DNA of 64,000 nt from Rhabdophis nuchalis (GCA_039707465.1 CM077648.1:76880119-76944118); one strand, 5' to 3'. Positions 13,035 through 25,360 are shown, counted from the first letter of the stretch. Numbers and translations: made by a program. The notes: a model not told the origin generated them from the letters alone.

Positions 13035-14456
13035 GTCTAGTTTAATGAGGCAAAGTCATAACCAAAAGCCAATTTATCTGACATGAAAAACAGATCATGT
13101 CAGATAAATCCCATTGCATTCTTTAACAAAGTGACAAAATTAGTGGACCAGAGGAATCAAGTTAATGGTCCGAGTAAGAACAAAGAAAATATGCACCATA
13201 CAAAACCCAACATAATAAAAGAAAAACAAGGAAAAAGCATTAATATCTAAACAACATATAATTGAGGCTGCTGACAATAATATACTTTCGTTGCACAAAA
13301 TAGGTTCAAGAACCATTGTGGACCAATGCCTTGGACCCTTCTCTCCCCAAGAAATCCCAAAATCTAGGCTACATGGGGAAGTTAAACAGAAAACCACAAG
13401 AATTTATCTATGAAGTCACTGAGAGTCACTCAGTTGGAAGGAGTCATTATCAATCCTTATCTATGGCTGTAGTGTAACTACCTCACTATTTCACGAGGCA
13501 AGCAGGGTCCTTTTTTCTAGAAGTTTGATTATCAGCAGGATGTTTGTGAACTTTCTTGCAGAGATGCTGTGGAAGGCAATGTGATGCTGGAGTTGACTGT
13601 TCTATTTTCTTTTTCTGTTTGCAGTATATGTTCTTGCTTACCCATCTCTGCTCAAAAGGATCAGGTGGTTAAGCACAGCTGCACATTCCAACCCGCTCCA
13701 TAGGGCAATTCATATTAATAGTTTAGGAAGCACCTCATATATTTTGGGAGGAGATATAAATAAATACAATACTTCCTGCTTAGCCGCTTATCAGAGTAGA
13801 TAATCTCTGTAGTGGTGCTACTATGCTAATTCAAAGCTTCCTTTTTCCATTCTTTTTCAATACTTAATTGCAAACTCATCATTTCAGCTGGGTGCTTTGC
13901 AGAATTGTCTAGGGTGCCTCCATAAAACTCTTTTTTTTAAAATGTCTTTTCAAGTTAAATAATTTAAAGCTTTTTGAGGCAGGATACTGTTTAGAATTAT
14001 GAAAATGTATTCATTTATGTGTCTCAAAACTTTGCTCAGAAGGCACAGATTTCAAAAAGTTACACATGGTCATTTGGTGTATAGTGCTCAGAACCAGTGA
14101 AACTTCAGCGCATCCTGTTCATTCTTCAGCGCATTCTTCGTCAGCTCAGAATAGCTAGAAGTATGTAGATCAAGAGGAGTTTTGCCAGTCTCTAAATTTC
14201 CTTTCCAATCCTTCAGTCCTAAAATTAATGACTAGATTTGGAAGAGAAATCTGCATTTTAACAACAACAACAAATCTCACCTTGAATTGAGCATAGCTTA
14301 AAAGCTTTAAAAAAAAAAAAAAGAATAGCAAAGGAACAGTCAAGAAATCTACCCAAGACTAATACTTGATAAAACAGTTGCAAAGACCTGAAAAATATTC
14401 AAATGACATGTGTATCTTATCTCTACAAAGATCAGAATTGTGCAAGTAATGATATT
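13035..14456. other. No recognisable feature
   Basis: Unique-looking AT-rich sequence. There is a short (AAC)n run near 14262 and a poly-A run near 14308. No supported gene. Confidence 0.4.
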
Positions 14457-14464
14457 CCCTAGGA

Positions 14465-14570
14465 CAGGGGTCTCCAACCTTTGCAACTTTAAGTCTGAAG
14501 GACTTCAGCTCCCAGACTTCTCCAGCCAGCTTTGCTTCAGACTTAAAGTTGCAAAGGTTGGAGACCCCTG
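14465..14570. mobile_element. Palindromic hAT-type MITE (CAGGGGTC family)
   Basis: The ends are CAGGGGTCTCCAACC / GGTTGGAGACCCCTG, with an exact 8-bp duplication CCCTAGGA at 14457-14464 and 14571-14578. The core is shorter than in full copies. Confidence 0.92.
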
Positions 14571-14609
14571 CCCTAGGACATTCTATGGAAACAAAGTTGG
14601 GTTTTGAAG

Positions 14610-14995
14610 GAGTAGTCCAGAAAGAGTAACTTAGATATTGGAGAAGACTCCTAAAAATATCATGGATGGACAAGAAAACAAATGGATTATTTAACAAATC
14701 AACCCAGAGTCCTCACTGGAAGCACAAATGACTAGGGTCACATTATCTTACTATGGATACATATGCAGATACCTCACTCTCTAAAAGAAACATCCAATGC
14801 TGTGAAAGGAAAAAGAAAGAGAAGAGCACAGCCAACAGCAAAGTGGATAGATTTAATTACAGTGCTGATAGGTGTACCATTGGAAGACCTGAAGGATCAG
14901 GTTAGGGACAGGCTGGAGGTCTGTTATCATGGAGTAAAATTATCTCTGTGTTCAGTAAACGACAACATCAACTTGATGGTGTGTAATCAAATAAA
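14610..14995 (+). repeat. BovB/RTE LINE 3' fragment
   Basis: Broken frames read WRRLLKISWMDKKTN, then NKSTQSPHWKHK, then a W-x-D segment followed by IGVPLEDLKDQVRDR. These match in order the end of the BovB (RTE) ORF. It ends with an A/T-rich tail, AATAAAACCAATTTAATC. Frameshifts make it a dead copy. Confidence 0.75.
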
Positions 14996-14999
14996 ACCA

Positions 15000-15810
15000 A
15001 TTTAATCAAAGCATCTGTCACTGTTATTCAAGACACTAGAGATATTTTTCTGCTACAATTTACAATATAACAACTTCATTTGTAATTCTGCAGATATACT
15101 GTATATGTGAAATTTCCTTTAAAATAAATGAAACATTTAAAAAAAACAGAAATGGAAGAGATATAAAAGAGTCACCTATGTGTGAGTTGGGCAGCTATAT
15201 AAATTTGTTGAATAAAATTAAGCAAAGCTTAATTCTTCAGCCTGCAGTCCATGTGTCACCCCAGCCCCATTTTTCAAATTCCCTGAGCACTCAAAATTGT
15301 GTGTTCAAAATCACTAATTATTTGGCTTTTTTTGTCTATAAAATTAGATTTTATACAGTTTGAATTGGATTGTCCCTACCTTGTATAAGATTGAGTTAAA
15401 TGATTACTTGGAATCCAATTAAAATGTCCATTTATTTCTTTAAAACACACCCCTGTGTAACAGACAGGCAGATACAGATACAGATATAGATATAGATGGA
15501 AAACTAAGAAATCCTAGTTAGAACCTTCCAGTTAATCCACTAGGCTACATATTACATAAAACATCTCTGTGAATTGAACAGAGCCCATTACAATCATTTA
15601 GACACAGGAATTGCTTCTGGTGGTACTTTTTCTGCAACAAATATTTAACAAAGTAAACTTGCTCTCAGGGAGATGTTTTCGAATGCAGACCACACTTTTG
15701 TGATATTTTCAAAGCTTTCACATAGCCTTAGACTATTTGTAATTGTGTATTTTCTAATAATACACACTAAGTAATGAATGCAGCTACTGTACTTACTTTA
15801 TTTATCCATA
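15000..15810. other. No recognisable feature except a short satellite
   Basis: AT-rich sequence with a (GATACA/GATATA)n run at about 15470-15497. No gene or repeat family is recognised. Confidence 0.4.
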
Positions 15811-17650
15811 TTAGGGCTTACTTAGTGGCGATAAGGGTGGCCAAACGTGAGTATTGTGCCACCCTTATTGTATCCGCAGATAACCGCCCTGCCGCCCTGT
15901 TTGGGGTGACCCGCTCCCTCCTTCACCAGAGGCCGCGGGAAGCCCCTCTGCAAGGGCGAGCAGAGGAATTTGGGATTTATCTGCAGGAGAAAATCACTCG
16001 GATTCGGAATGAGCTACCCTCCATCGACAGTGGTCCAGTGGGATTGTCCGAGGCTGGTCTTGAGGTTCCATCCTGGGAGGACTTTGACTTTGTTACCACC
16101 AAGGATATGGACAGGTTGTCAAGGAGACTTAAGGCGACCACATGTTTATTGGACCCGTGTCCCTCCTGGCTTGTACTGGCATCCTGGGAGACGACACGAG
16201 GCTGGCTCCAGGGCATTGTCAACACATCTTTGAGTGAGGGGTCCTTGCCTGCCCTCTTGAAAGAGGCGGTAGTAAGGCCCCTCATCAAGAAGCCTTCCCT
16301 GGACCCAGCATTACTGGAGAACTATCATCCGGTCTTCAACCTTCACTTTTTGGTGAAGGTTGTTGAGAGTGTGGTGCCCAACAGTTTCCGCGACACCTGG
16401 AGGAAGTTGATTATCTAGACCCGCGCCAGTCCGGCTTCCGACCCGGTCACAGCACCAAGACGGCATTGGTCGCGTTGGTTGATGATCTCTGGAGGGCGCG
16501 GGATAGAGGTTGTTCCTCTATCCTAGTCCTGTTAGACCTCTCAGCGGCTTTTGATACCATCGACTATGGTATCCTATTGCACCGACTGGGGGGGTTGGGG
16601 CTGGGAGGCACCGTTTTGCGGTGGTTCTCGTCCTACCTCTCTGGTCGGTCGCAATATGTGTTGACAGGAGTCCAGAGGTCGACCTCGAGACCCCTCCTAT
16701 GTGGGGTTCCTCAGGGGTCGGTCCTCTCGCCCCTCCTGTTTAACACATATATGAAGCCGCTGGGCGAGATCATCCGTGGTTTTGGGGTGGAATACCATCT
16801 GTACGCTGATGACACCCAGCTGTACATATCCATCCCAGACCACCCCAACGATGCCGCCGAAGTGCTGTCCCAGTGTTTGGAGGCCGTACGGATCTGGATG
16901 GGTAGTAACAAACTCAAGCTCAACCCGTCCAAGACTGAGTGGCTGTGGTTTCCGGCACCCCGGTTCAGCCAGATTACTCCAACTCTGGCCATTGGGGGCG
17001 AAACACTGGCCCCCGTGGAGAGGGCGTGCAATTTGGGTGTCCTCCCGGATTCCTGGCTGTCCATGGAGGACCATGTGGTGGCCGTGGCCAGGGGGACGTT
17101 TCATCAGGTACGCCTGATGCGCCAATTACGCCCCTTACTGGACCGGGCTGCCCTTCGCACAGTCACTCAAGCTCTCGTGACATCCCGACTCAACTACTGT
17201 AATGCTCTCTACATGGGGTTTCCCTTGAGGTGCACTCGAAAGCTACAGTTAGTCCAGAATGCAGCCTCTCGGGTGATTACGGGAGCCGCTAGATGCTCCC
17301 ACATAACACCGATCCTGCGCGAGCTGCACTGGCTTCCTGTGGCCTTTCGGGTGCGCTTCAAGGTTCTGATGACCATCTTTAAAGCGCTCCATGGCTCGGG
17401 GCCTAGTTATATGCGAGACCGCCTTCTGCCCCATCCATCCCTTCGGCCGATCCGCTCCCACAGAGAGGGCCTTCTCAGGGTGCCGTCGGCCGGGCAATGC
17501 CGTCTGGCGACACCCAGGGGAAGAGCCTTCTCTATGGCAGGCCCTGCCCTTTGGAACGACCTACCCCCTGAATTGCGTACCATCACTGACCTCCGTCTCT
17601 TCCGCCAGTGTCTAAAGACACATCTTTTTCAGCAAGCCGGCCTAGCCTAA
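15774..17650 (+). pseudogene. CR1 ORF2 reverse transcriptase (frameshifted)
   Basis: The protein would reverse-transcribe CR1 RNA at the target site. The upstream frame (to 16418) covers the pre-RT region, ending near VKVVESVV. A frameshift at about 16375-16400 precedes a second uninterrupted 394-codon frame (16466-17650). That frame contains [14 protein letters not shown] (RT motif A), CGVPQGSVLSPLLFN (motif B), YHLYADDTQLYIS (catalytic YADD box, intact) and KLKLNPSKTEWL. The C-terminal half contains LNYCNALYMGFPLRCTRKL and GRAFSMAGPALWNDLPPEL. The endonuclease domain is missing, so it cannot be autonomous. Confidence 0.9.
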
Positions 17651-17855
17651 CCTCCCGTGGGGACTATTTTTAGACAGTTTTAAATTGGGGATTTTAAAAT
17701 TGGTTTTAGCATAGGACTATAATAATTTAATATGTTTTAAATTATGTATTTATTATTTTGTATGTTTTTAAATTCCTGTGCGCCGCCCTGGGTCCTTTGT
17801 GGAGAAGGGCGGGCTATAAATGTGATTAAAATAAAAATAAAATAAAAATTTATCA
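15812..17855 (+). repeat. CR1 (L3-type) LINE, copy with reverse transcriptase and 3'UTR
   Basis: A 5'-truncated CR1 about 2 kb long. It covers the end of the endonuclease-RT linker, the whole RT domain, the ORF2 C-terminus and the 3'UTR ending GCCGCCCTGGGTCC...GGGCGGGCTATAAATG with an AATAAA-rich tail. Similar copies are at 26180, 32882 and 46441. It has no visible target duplication, as expected for CR1. Confidence 0.95.
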
Positions 17856-17939
17856 GACATTATAGTTCTGTTTTCAGTCTCCCTACAAAGGCACAGTACA
17901 ATCTTCGGGAATTTTTAAGTTTACAGAGCAAGAGGATAG

Positions 17940-18372
17940 GGTGGTGGGTGTGGTTGAACAATCTCCCTGCACGTTAGATCTGACAAGCAGCTCAATTCAC
18001 TCAGAGCACAGATTTGTAAATAAGGGCCTTCCTTCTCCCCCAGAGCATCCCCTTCTGAGCAATGCCAGCGGCTGTGGGAATTCTATGCTTTTCCCAGTGA
18101 AGGGAGGTGAGCTGGACTTGAAGACAACAAGAACTGTTCCTGTAAAGGCACTTGATCGTCCCAAGGCTATCGTTATGGATGCATAAGGACACCCTCAGGG
18201 TTGGAGAGATAGGCAGGATATTTCTCAATGCCATTTGCAGGGAATCATAAGCAGGTGAAGACATCTGCTTGGGAAGACCCTGAAGCAAATGGTGAGCCAC
18301 TGTGTGAGACAGAATGCTGGACCAGATGGGCTGTGGCCTGTTCCAGCAAGGCTATTCTTATGTTCTTAAGGG
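17940..18372 (+). repeat. Old LINE-like 3' end
   Basis: The phrase GCTGGACCAGATGGGCTGTG, followed by CAGCAAGGCTATTCTTATG, resembles 3' ends of ancient CR1/L2-type repeats. The 5' limit and family are uncertain. Confidence 0.4.
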
Positions 18373-18777
18373 CAGCTGTCCTTTCACATCCCTTGCTATT
18401 CTAGATCAGACCAGATCTGGGTGAAACAGCCAGCAACCAACTCATTGCAGCCAGTGTTACCTTTGTACTGGGCAAGGAAGAAACTACAGCATCTTCCTTT
18501 ATCCTGCATAGTTGAAAATGGTAGCCACTCTCAAGGTTATATATTTCTTTCTATCTTAACAAGCCCAAACAAACTAGGGAAGCTATTTTTAGGTTTGTAA
18601 TTTAGTCTAGTCTGAGTGTGTAGCTTCTAGGGTTAGCTGGGATTCTTGTTCTTTAACAACTGCACTCGATATATCCAAAATGCTTTGTGGATATCTTTTT
18701 GAATGGCATCACGCCAGCACATCTCCCATCTTTCATTAACTACACTGAGATATATTTAGATGGACAACATACTAGAC

Positions 18778-18892
18778 CAGGTGTCCCCAACCTTTGCAAC
18801 TTTAAGTCTGAAGGACTTCAGCTCCCAGATTTCCCAGAAGTATGGGAGCTGAAGTCCTTCAGACTTAAAGTTGCAAAGGTTGGGGACCCCTG
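18778..18892. mobile_element. Palindromic hAT-type MITE (CAGGGGTC family)
   Basis: The ends are CAGGTGTCCCCAACC / GGTTGGGGACCCCTG, with an exact 8-bp duplication TACTAGAC at 18770-18777 and 18893-18900. Confidence 0.92.
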
Positions 18893-18900
18893 TACTAGAC

Positions 18901-20095
18901 AACACAAATACCATATCCTTTTTAGGAAGGGGGGGAAAATACCAGTTGCAATGACTGGGTACTTTATGCCACTTTACATTTAACATCTTTAAATTCTAGA
19001 TTAGCCACAACTTGTGAAGGACAGTTTGTATAACGCAGTGCTTTACAAAATCGCAACACAATGTATCTCTGCATTACAAAGAATAATCCCAAGTACGGTA
19101 GAAAAGTCATCAAAAATCCAAAGCAATTTCAATTATCTAATTTGATTTCTTACTTTGGAACAGGATGATGCATCAGTTTGTAAATCTATTTTAATATGGT
19201 GATTAAACAACATTTCATTGAGTCTACTTGCTTGTTCAAAACTTCTTAGAATCATAAAATATCAAATAACCAATTAAATTTTACATAATGATATCACTGA
19301 TAAATTAAAATAATCGATAGAGCAAAGCACAATATTAATGTTAATAAAGGCAAGCATTCTCTTAGAAATTCCTGGAACATGAAACAATGGGAAGAGTTTT
19401 TTTCATAGTGCTGAGTACCTTTGGGAAACACTAAGTCCTTTTATGCTGCTACTGATTTATATAATAAATTTATTGTGTCTATTTTTATTTGGATCATAAA
19501 GATCCATCTACTTTGAAAAAGAAATTGTCCCGTTTTTTGTGAGCTGAAATATCACTAATAATCTTGGCATCATTTTTCCTGTACACTGACAAAAACTACA
19601 ATGTTTTCATCAATAGGTGGCTGCACTGTTTAACTTTAAATTATAGTATAGTTCAGCTGGAAAAATTATACACAAACATTAGGACAAGAGCTTGATGATT
19701 CTCTCAGTGACTCTGGTAATCTCTTCATTCTTAAAATGATGCTGATGTTGAATTGGGTTCCTTCCTAGATATCATTCTGTATCTTCTTCTAGAGTGGAAG
19801 AATATGAGTCCAATATCCAACTCTTTATATTCTTCAGCAAGGCTTATCAGTTGTGCCGGATGTTATTTTGCTTTGTGGGAAGTTTTAATGCCCACAGGGC
19901 ATTCCGTTACACAGCACATACTTTAAAATAATGCAAGAGAGGTGCTTCAGGCTATGCGCATGAGAGAGCATAGCATCTCTCTGCTATTGTTTAAAGAGCT
20001 GAGCCTTTTGCAGGCTCCTGCATAAGCCTTAGGTAGAGCGACATGTGTGAGATATGCCCTGTTTGTAAAAATTATTAAACAATGCAGACAAAAAA
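18901..20095. other. No recognisable feature
   Basis: AT-rich unique-looking sequence. Short open frames have no recognisable motif. Confidence 0.4.
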
Positions 20096-20711
20096 ACAAT
20101 GGATGGAAACTAACCAAGGAAAGAAGCAACCTAGAACTAAGGAGAAATTTCCTGTCAGTTAGAACAGGGGTTTCCAACCTTTGCAACTTTAGGTCTGAAG
20201 GACTTCAGCTCCCAGAATTCTCCAGCCAGCAACGCTGGGAGCTGAAGTCCTTCAGACTTAAAGTTGCAAAGGTTGGAGACCCCTGTACTAAAATTATTAA
20301 TGAGTTACTAATATACAAAGTTATCAGTGTATCAAATGTTCTGTAAAACTTGAAAATGTAGAAATAATCTATCATGGATTTTATATTTCTAATAATTGCA
20401 GATCAACAATGTATGACTGGTTCCCAGCATACTTTAGGGCAGGGGTCTCCAACCTGCCCCAAAGCAAAGCTGGCTGGAGAATTCTGGGAGCTGAAGTCCT
20501 TCAGACTTAAAGTTGCAAAGGTTGGAGACCCCTGAGTTAGAAGAATTAATCAGTGGAACTACTTGCCTCCAGAAGTTGTGGGTGCTCCATCACTGGAGGC
20601 TTTTAAAAAGAGACTGGACCTGCCACTTTTCTGGAATGGTATGAGGTCTCCTGCTTGAGCAGGAGGTTGGACTAGAAGGCCTCCAAAGTCCCTTCCAACT
20701 CTATTATTCTC
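20096..20711 (+). repeat. Classical CR1 LINE 3' end, split by a MITE composite
   Basis: The left part (20096-20164) encodes the GWKLTKERSNLELRRNFLSV segment of CR1 ORF2. The right part (20543-20711) continues with INQWN-like sequence and the 3'UTR phrases GAGCAGGAGGTTGGACTAG and CCTTCCAACTC. The two halves join in frame when the insert and one 8-bp duplication are removed. The related copy at 56620-57128 is uninterrupted. Confidence 0.88.
20165..20534. mobile_element. Composite of two MITEs plus 154-bp spacer, inserted as one unit
   Basis: MITE 1 (20165-20285) and MITE 2 (20440-20534) both have CAGGGG...CCCCTG ends. Between them lie 154 bp of AT-rich sequence. An 8-bp duplication, AGTTAGAA, occurs left of MITE 1 (20157-20164) and right of MITE 2 (20535-20542). 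Neither MITE is flanked by a matching pair on its own. The interrupted host is CR1, which continues across the unit. Confidence 0.85.
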
Positions 20712-20757
20712 TAGAATAGAATAGAATAGAATAGAATAAAATAGAATAGAATAGAAT
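20712..20757. repeat. (AATAG)n microsatellite
   Basis: About nine copies of AGAAT with one variant. It sits exactly where the plus-strand CR1 tail and the minus-strand L2/Rex-like tail meet. Confidence 0.95.
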
Positions 20758-22035
20758 TCTTTATTGGCCAAGCGTGATTGATTTGGTTCATATGCTCTCA
20801 GTGTACAGAAAAAGACAAGATACATTCATCAAGAATCATAAGGCGTAACACTTAATGATAGTCATAGGGTACAAATAAGCAGGAAACAATCAATATTAAC
20901 ATAAAACATATCGATACAAGCAACAAAGTTACAGTCCTGCAGTCATAAGTGGGAGGAGATGGGTGATACGAACGATGAGAAGACTAATAGTAATGCAGCC
21001 TTAGTGAATAGTTTGACCGTGGTGAGGGAATTATTTGTTTAGCAGAGTGATGGCATTTGGAAAAAAACCTGACCTTATGTCTAGTTGTCTTGGTGTGCAG
21101 TGCTCTGTAGCATTGTTTTGAGGGTAGGAGTTGAAACAGCATGCGAGGGGTCTGTAAATTTTTTCATGGCCCTCTTTTTGACTCATGTAGTGTATAGGTC
21201 CTCAGTGGAAAGCAGGTTGGCAGTAATTGTTTTTTCTGCAGTTCTGATTATCCTCTGAAGTCTGCGTCTGTCTTGTTGGGTTGCAGAAGCAAAACATAGA
21301 GGTGCAGATGACAGACTCCATAATTCCTCTGTAGAACTGTATCAGCAGCTCCTTGGGCAGTTTGACCTTCCTGAGTTGTCGCAGAAAGAACATTCTTTGC
21401 TGTGCTTTTTTGATGATGTTTTTGATGTTAGGTGTCCATTTTAGGTCTTGAGATATGATAGAACCTAGAAATGTGAAATGTCGTTACTGATACTGTGTTG
21501 TCTAGTATTGTAAGAGGTAGCAGGGTTTCTCCTAAAGTCTACCACCATTTCTACGGTTTTGAGTGTGTTCAGTTCTAGATTGTTCCGGTCGCACCACGAA
21601 GCTAGTTGTTCAACCTCCCATCTGAATGCAGTTTCATCATTGTCTCGAATGAGACCAATCACTGTTGTATCATCTGCAAACTTCAGTACTTTAACAGATG
21701 GATCGTTTGAGATGCAGATATTGGTATATAGAGCAGGGGTCTCCAACCTTTGCAACTTTAAGTCTGAAGGACTTCATCAAAGCTGGCTGGAGAATTCTGA
21801 GAGCTGAAGTCCTTCAGACTTAAAGTTGCAAAGGTTGGAGACCCCTGATATAGAGGGAAGAGAAGTGGAGAGAGCACACAGTCCTGGGGAGCTCCTGTGC
21901 TAATTGTACAGGTATCTGATGTGATTTTGCCTAGCTACACTTGCTGTTTCCTGTCTGTTAGGAAGCTTGTGATCCACTTATAAGTGTGTTCAGGTATCGC
22001 TAGCTGATTTAGTTTAGTTAGTATGATGACATATT
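20758..22035 (-). repeat. L2/Rex-like (jockey-group) LINE, 3' part
   Basis: On the minus strand the copy runs from RT palm to 3'UTR and ends TTGGCCAATAAAGAATTC before the microsatellite. Motifs in order are HTYKWITSFLTDR, GAPQDCVLSPLLF (RT motif B), KFADDTTVIGLI (catalytic FADD), WCDRNNLELNTLKT and FLRQLRKVKLPKELLIQFY. Frameshifts and stops make it inactive. A MITE interrupts it at 21734-21847. The clade name is tentative. Confidence 0.8.
21734..21847. mobile_element. Palindromic hAT-type MITE (CAGGGGTC family)
   Basis: The ends are CAGGGGTCTCCAACC / GGTTGGAGACCCCTG. The 8-bp duplication ATATAGAG lies at 21726-21733 and 21848-21855. It is inserted in the RT region of the minus-strand LINE. 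Confidence 0.93.
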
Positions 22036-24092
22036 CCCTTCATCAGCTCTCTGAATGAAACCCTGCTTTGAAACCTGTCAGCAAAACCAAGGATCACTCC
22101 AAGTCTGTTCAGTGGAGCAGTGCCATCAGAGTACAGGCAACAGCACTTTCTGCATATCTGCAGTACATGCACCGAAGCTGTTATTCACAAAGGAAATCTA
22201 TGATTGAGGTAGGCTGACCCCCACCTCTCCTTTTTGCTGAGGCAGCTTCATTTGCAAAGTGAAATACTGCATTGATGCAGACTGCCTACAACCTGCTTGC
22301 TCGTACTGTTTATAACAAGTCATATCAGCTCTATTGTGCTTATCTTCCAAAGCGATGAAAATTATGGGTTCTTAGATTAATATCCCAGCCAGACTTATTT
22401 ACTGAACCTGCCTCTGACCATTAACTCTGATAGTGCAGGAACAAAGGACCTTATATTGATTATTCCAAAGTGCTATCAAAATTTAGTCAGTAATTTCTAT
22501 TACTTATTATGATTGGTCACCGGTCAGCCAAATGTTTATACAAGATTTGGCATTTTTATTTTCCTAATGAGTCATTCCCAAGGACCTGGAATAGACAAAT
22601 GTTGCCTCGTGTTGTTAAATCACGGGATGTAAGCTGCCTTTTGCAAATGACCAATGGTGGTGTTTTCAGTGCCAATGATATTGTTCCAAGTTATTTGGAG
22701 ATTGCACCCAAGGTGCCTATTACTTTTGGAACCATATTTGTTTTCTTTTGCCTCAGTCATTCTACTTCTCTTTGCAGGTCTTTGTAGTTTCTTGTTTTTC
22801 TCCTTGCTAGCTTTAAAGGAGGAACCAGCGAGATATATTTAATTCCTGAAATAAAATTCCGAAAATGCAATCTGAATTCAAATATTTCTTTTATCCTAGG
22901 AAGTATAATGAAAACTGGATAGCTTGCATTTAGAAAACATTAAGCGTGGGACCAAGAGAGAAAATGAAACGACCATTCATTTGGACTTGAAGCATAGCTA
23001 ATGAAATGCTGCAGAGGAGAGTCTTAAGGTTTGATATGCTTCATCTGGAAGGATCCTGCTATGCTGTATCTTTAATTTCTGTAACCCAGAGATCAACACA
23101 TTTGATAAATGTCAATGATGTAAAAATATACTATTGTACAAGAAAGAAATTAACTTTCTGTCAGTGAATTCACACATGTTCTATACAACATTCTCTGAAA
23201 ATTGTTTTCCATTTCTGTATCAACAGCTACCCACTTTAGAACAATAACTCTTAAATATCTTCTGGTATATAACTCAAGCAAATTGTAACTGTCCTAGCAT
23301 GCATAATTTATTGTTTCATAATCTTCATCTAATTTGTGGTCTTGTTTTTTTTTAATACAGCTAATATTATTTGTATAATAATGGTCAATGTTTCAGTCAT
23401 TAATTGCAAAATATAATTAGAGATTGTAAGAACACTTGAAAAAGTCTTCTCTGGAACTATCAAATATGGAATTATCTGTGGAATTATATTATGTTTTAAT
23501 CATTTTAAAGATTATCCTCACTTGTCAGAAATTCAGATGAATACCAAGCAGCTGTGCCCTCCAGCTGTGCTAGTTGGGATTTCTGGGAATCTAAATCCCA
23601 ACACATCTGTTGGGACTTAGATTCCATGCTCAGGTGGAAAAACTCCAGAAAGTTAATTATGCTGTAAACATGTTCCTTTCCCCTTTTTTCATCTTAGAAA
23701 TTTTAAACAAAAACTCATACATTATACTCATACAGTATAAACAATTAAGGTTTATGAGACAAGGAGTGCACAATTTGAAGCTTCAAGTCACTTATAGCCA
23801 CCCAAACCTTGCATACAGTCCTGAAGGATCTCCAGATACTTTCTCTGAGTTGTAATATCTAACGCGATACTACTTATTCACAACAAAATATAATACTAAG
23901 AATAATAAATTAAATTTATTTTAAATTTAATCACATCAACCTGTTTCCTGAACATGTCTACTCCTGGATTGGCATTCAAAAGCTTTAGGGAGGAAAATGT
24001 CATGGTTTTCTATGCCCACATTTTCAAAGTAATACTGGCTCGAAGCAATACTATTGAAAAATGTAATCAATGCTTGCTATAATGTCATATTC
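22036..24092. other. No recognisable feature
   Basis: About 2 kb of AT-rich sequence. Near 23562-23625 there is a weak inverted pair around TTGGGATTTCTGGGAATCTA that could be an eroded palindromic MITE. Nothing else is supported. Confidence 0.4.
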
Positions 24093-24100
24093 CTCTATTT

Positions 24101-24196
24101 CAGGGGTCTCCAACCTTTGCAACTTTAAGTCTGAAGGACTTAAGTCTGGGAGCTGAAGTCCTTCAGACTTAAAGTTGCAAAGGTTGGAGACCCCTG
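24101..24196. mobile_element. Palindromic hAT-type MITE (short CAGGGGTC copy)
   Basis: This 96-bp copy is a near-perfect palindrome with little loop. The 8-bp duplication CTCTATTT lies at 24093-24100 and 24197-24204. Confidence 0.93.
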
Positions 24197-24204
24197 CTCT
24201 ATTT

Positions 24205-24896
24205 GACCTTGGGCCAGCCATTTGATTTGTCTGTTTGGCAGTTCCTCTTGTTTCTGTGGACATAGTATTTCTTTTATTTGTCTTGTTTTGCTTAAATATC
24301 TACATCTTTGTAATGGAGAAGTTTCTTAATGTGTGTACATGCCCAGTGCCTAACACAATGTGATCTTGATCTCACTGGAGCCTTTAAGCACCAGAGCATG
24401 ACTGATAGGTTATCTTTGCAGGCAGCCCAATATGAGAAATTATAGATAGCTTAGACTAAAACAAAGCAATACCTGTCAAAATAATTCTGAGATGCAGTTA
24501 AAAGCAAACATCAGCAATATCCGTGTCCTTGGAAAATATAATATTAGTTCATAGTTGGCAGGAAAAAGTAAATGGAAAGTTTCCATTGCCTCTTTCCCCC
24601 TTCTATAAACCTAAATACTAGCTAGCTTATAAACATGAATGAATTTAGAAGAGGGTTTTATATTGCTCTGTCACATATTTTAAAATTTTGTTTTCTGTGC
24701 AGGCAGAGTGGATTTCTCCTCTGCAGCTCCATGTATTACTGGACTTCCACTATTTTGGCTTCTCAAACAGGGCGACATAAGATGAAAGCCATGTCTTGAG
24801 AGTATCTCATATAAATGCAATTACCAGGACATGCTTGTATCATTGTTAAATGGAGGAAAATTTACCACATTTCATTATCAATATTGATATGAGACC
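24205..24896. other. No recognisable feature
   Basis: AT-rich sequence with no recognised gene or repeat. Confidence 0.4.
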
Positions 24897-24904
24897 ATTT
24901 AGGG

Positions 24905-25352
24905 CAGTGATGGCGAACCTATGGCATGCGTGCCACAGGTGGCATGCGGAGCCATTTCTGAGGGCACACGAGGTGTTGCCCTGTCAGCTCCAGCACGCAT
25001 GCACATGCTGGCCAGCTGATTTTCGGCCTTGATTTTCAGCAGTTTTTTGGCCTCTGGAGGCTTCAGGAAGCCTCCAGAGAGCGAAAAGCAGACTTACGGG
25101 GCTCACCAGAAGTTGGAAAATGGATTGTTTTTGGCCTCAGGAGGGCCTCTGGGAGGGGGGCGTTTTCGCCTTCCCCAGGCTCCAAGAAAGTTGTGCATGC
25201 ATGCGTGGGGCAGCAGGGTGGGGTGCGATGCACGCATGCACAAGGGGCATGGCATGGGGGGATTAAATTATGGGGGTGGGCACCCGAGTGTGTGCAATGG
25301 TGCGCAAGCGCGTGCTTTTGGCACCTGAGGCAAAAAAGGTTCGCCATCACTG
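24905..25352. mobile_element. Non-autonomous hAT element (CAGTGATGG family), complete
   Basis: The terminal repeats are CAGTGATGGCGAACCTATGG and AAAAAGGTTCGCCATCACTG. The 8-bp duplication ATTTAGGG lies at 24897-24904 and 25353-25360. The interior is GC-rich with no transposase. Confidence 0.93.
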
Positions 25353-25360
25353 ATTTAGGG

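Noticed and set aside
16697..17202. Long frames opposite or out of phase to the CR1 reverse transcriptase
   Set aside because: They are shadows of the RT frame; the RT motifs are in the plus-strand 16466-17650 frame.
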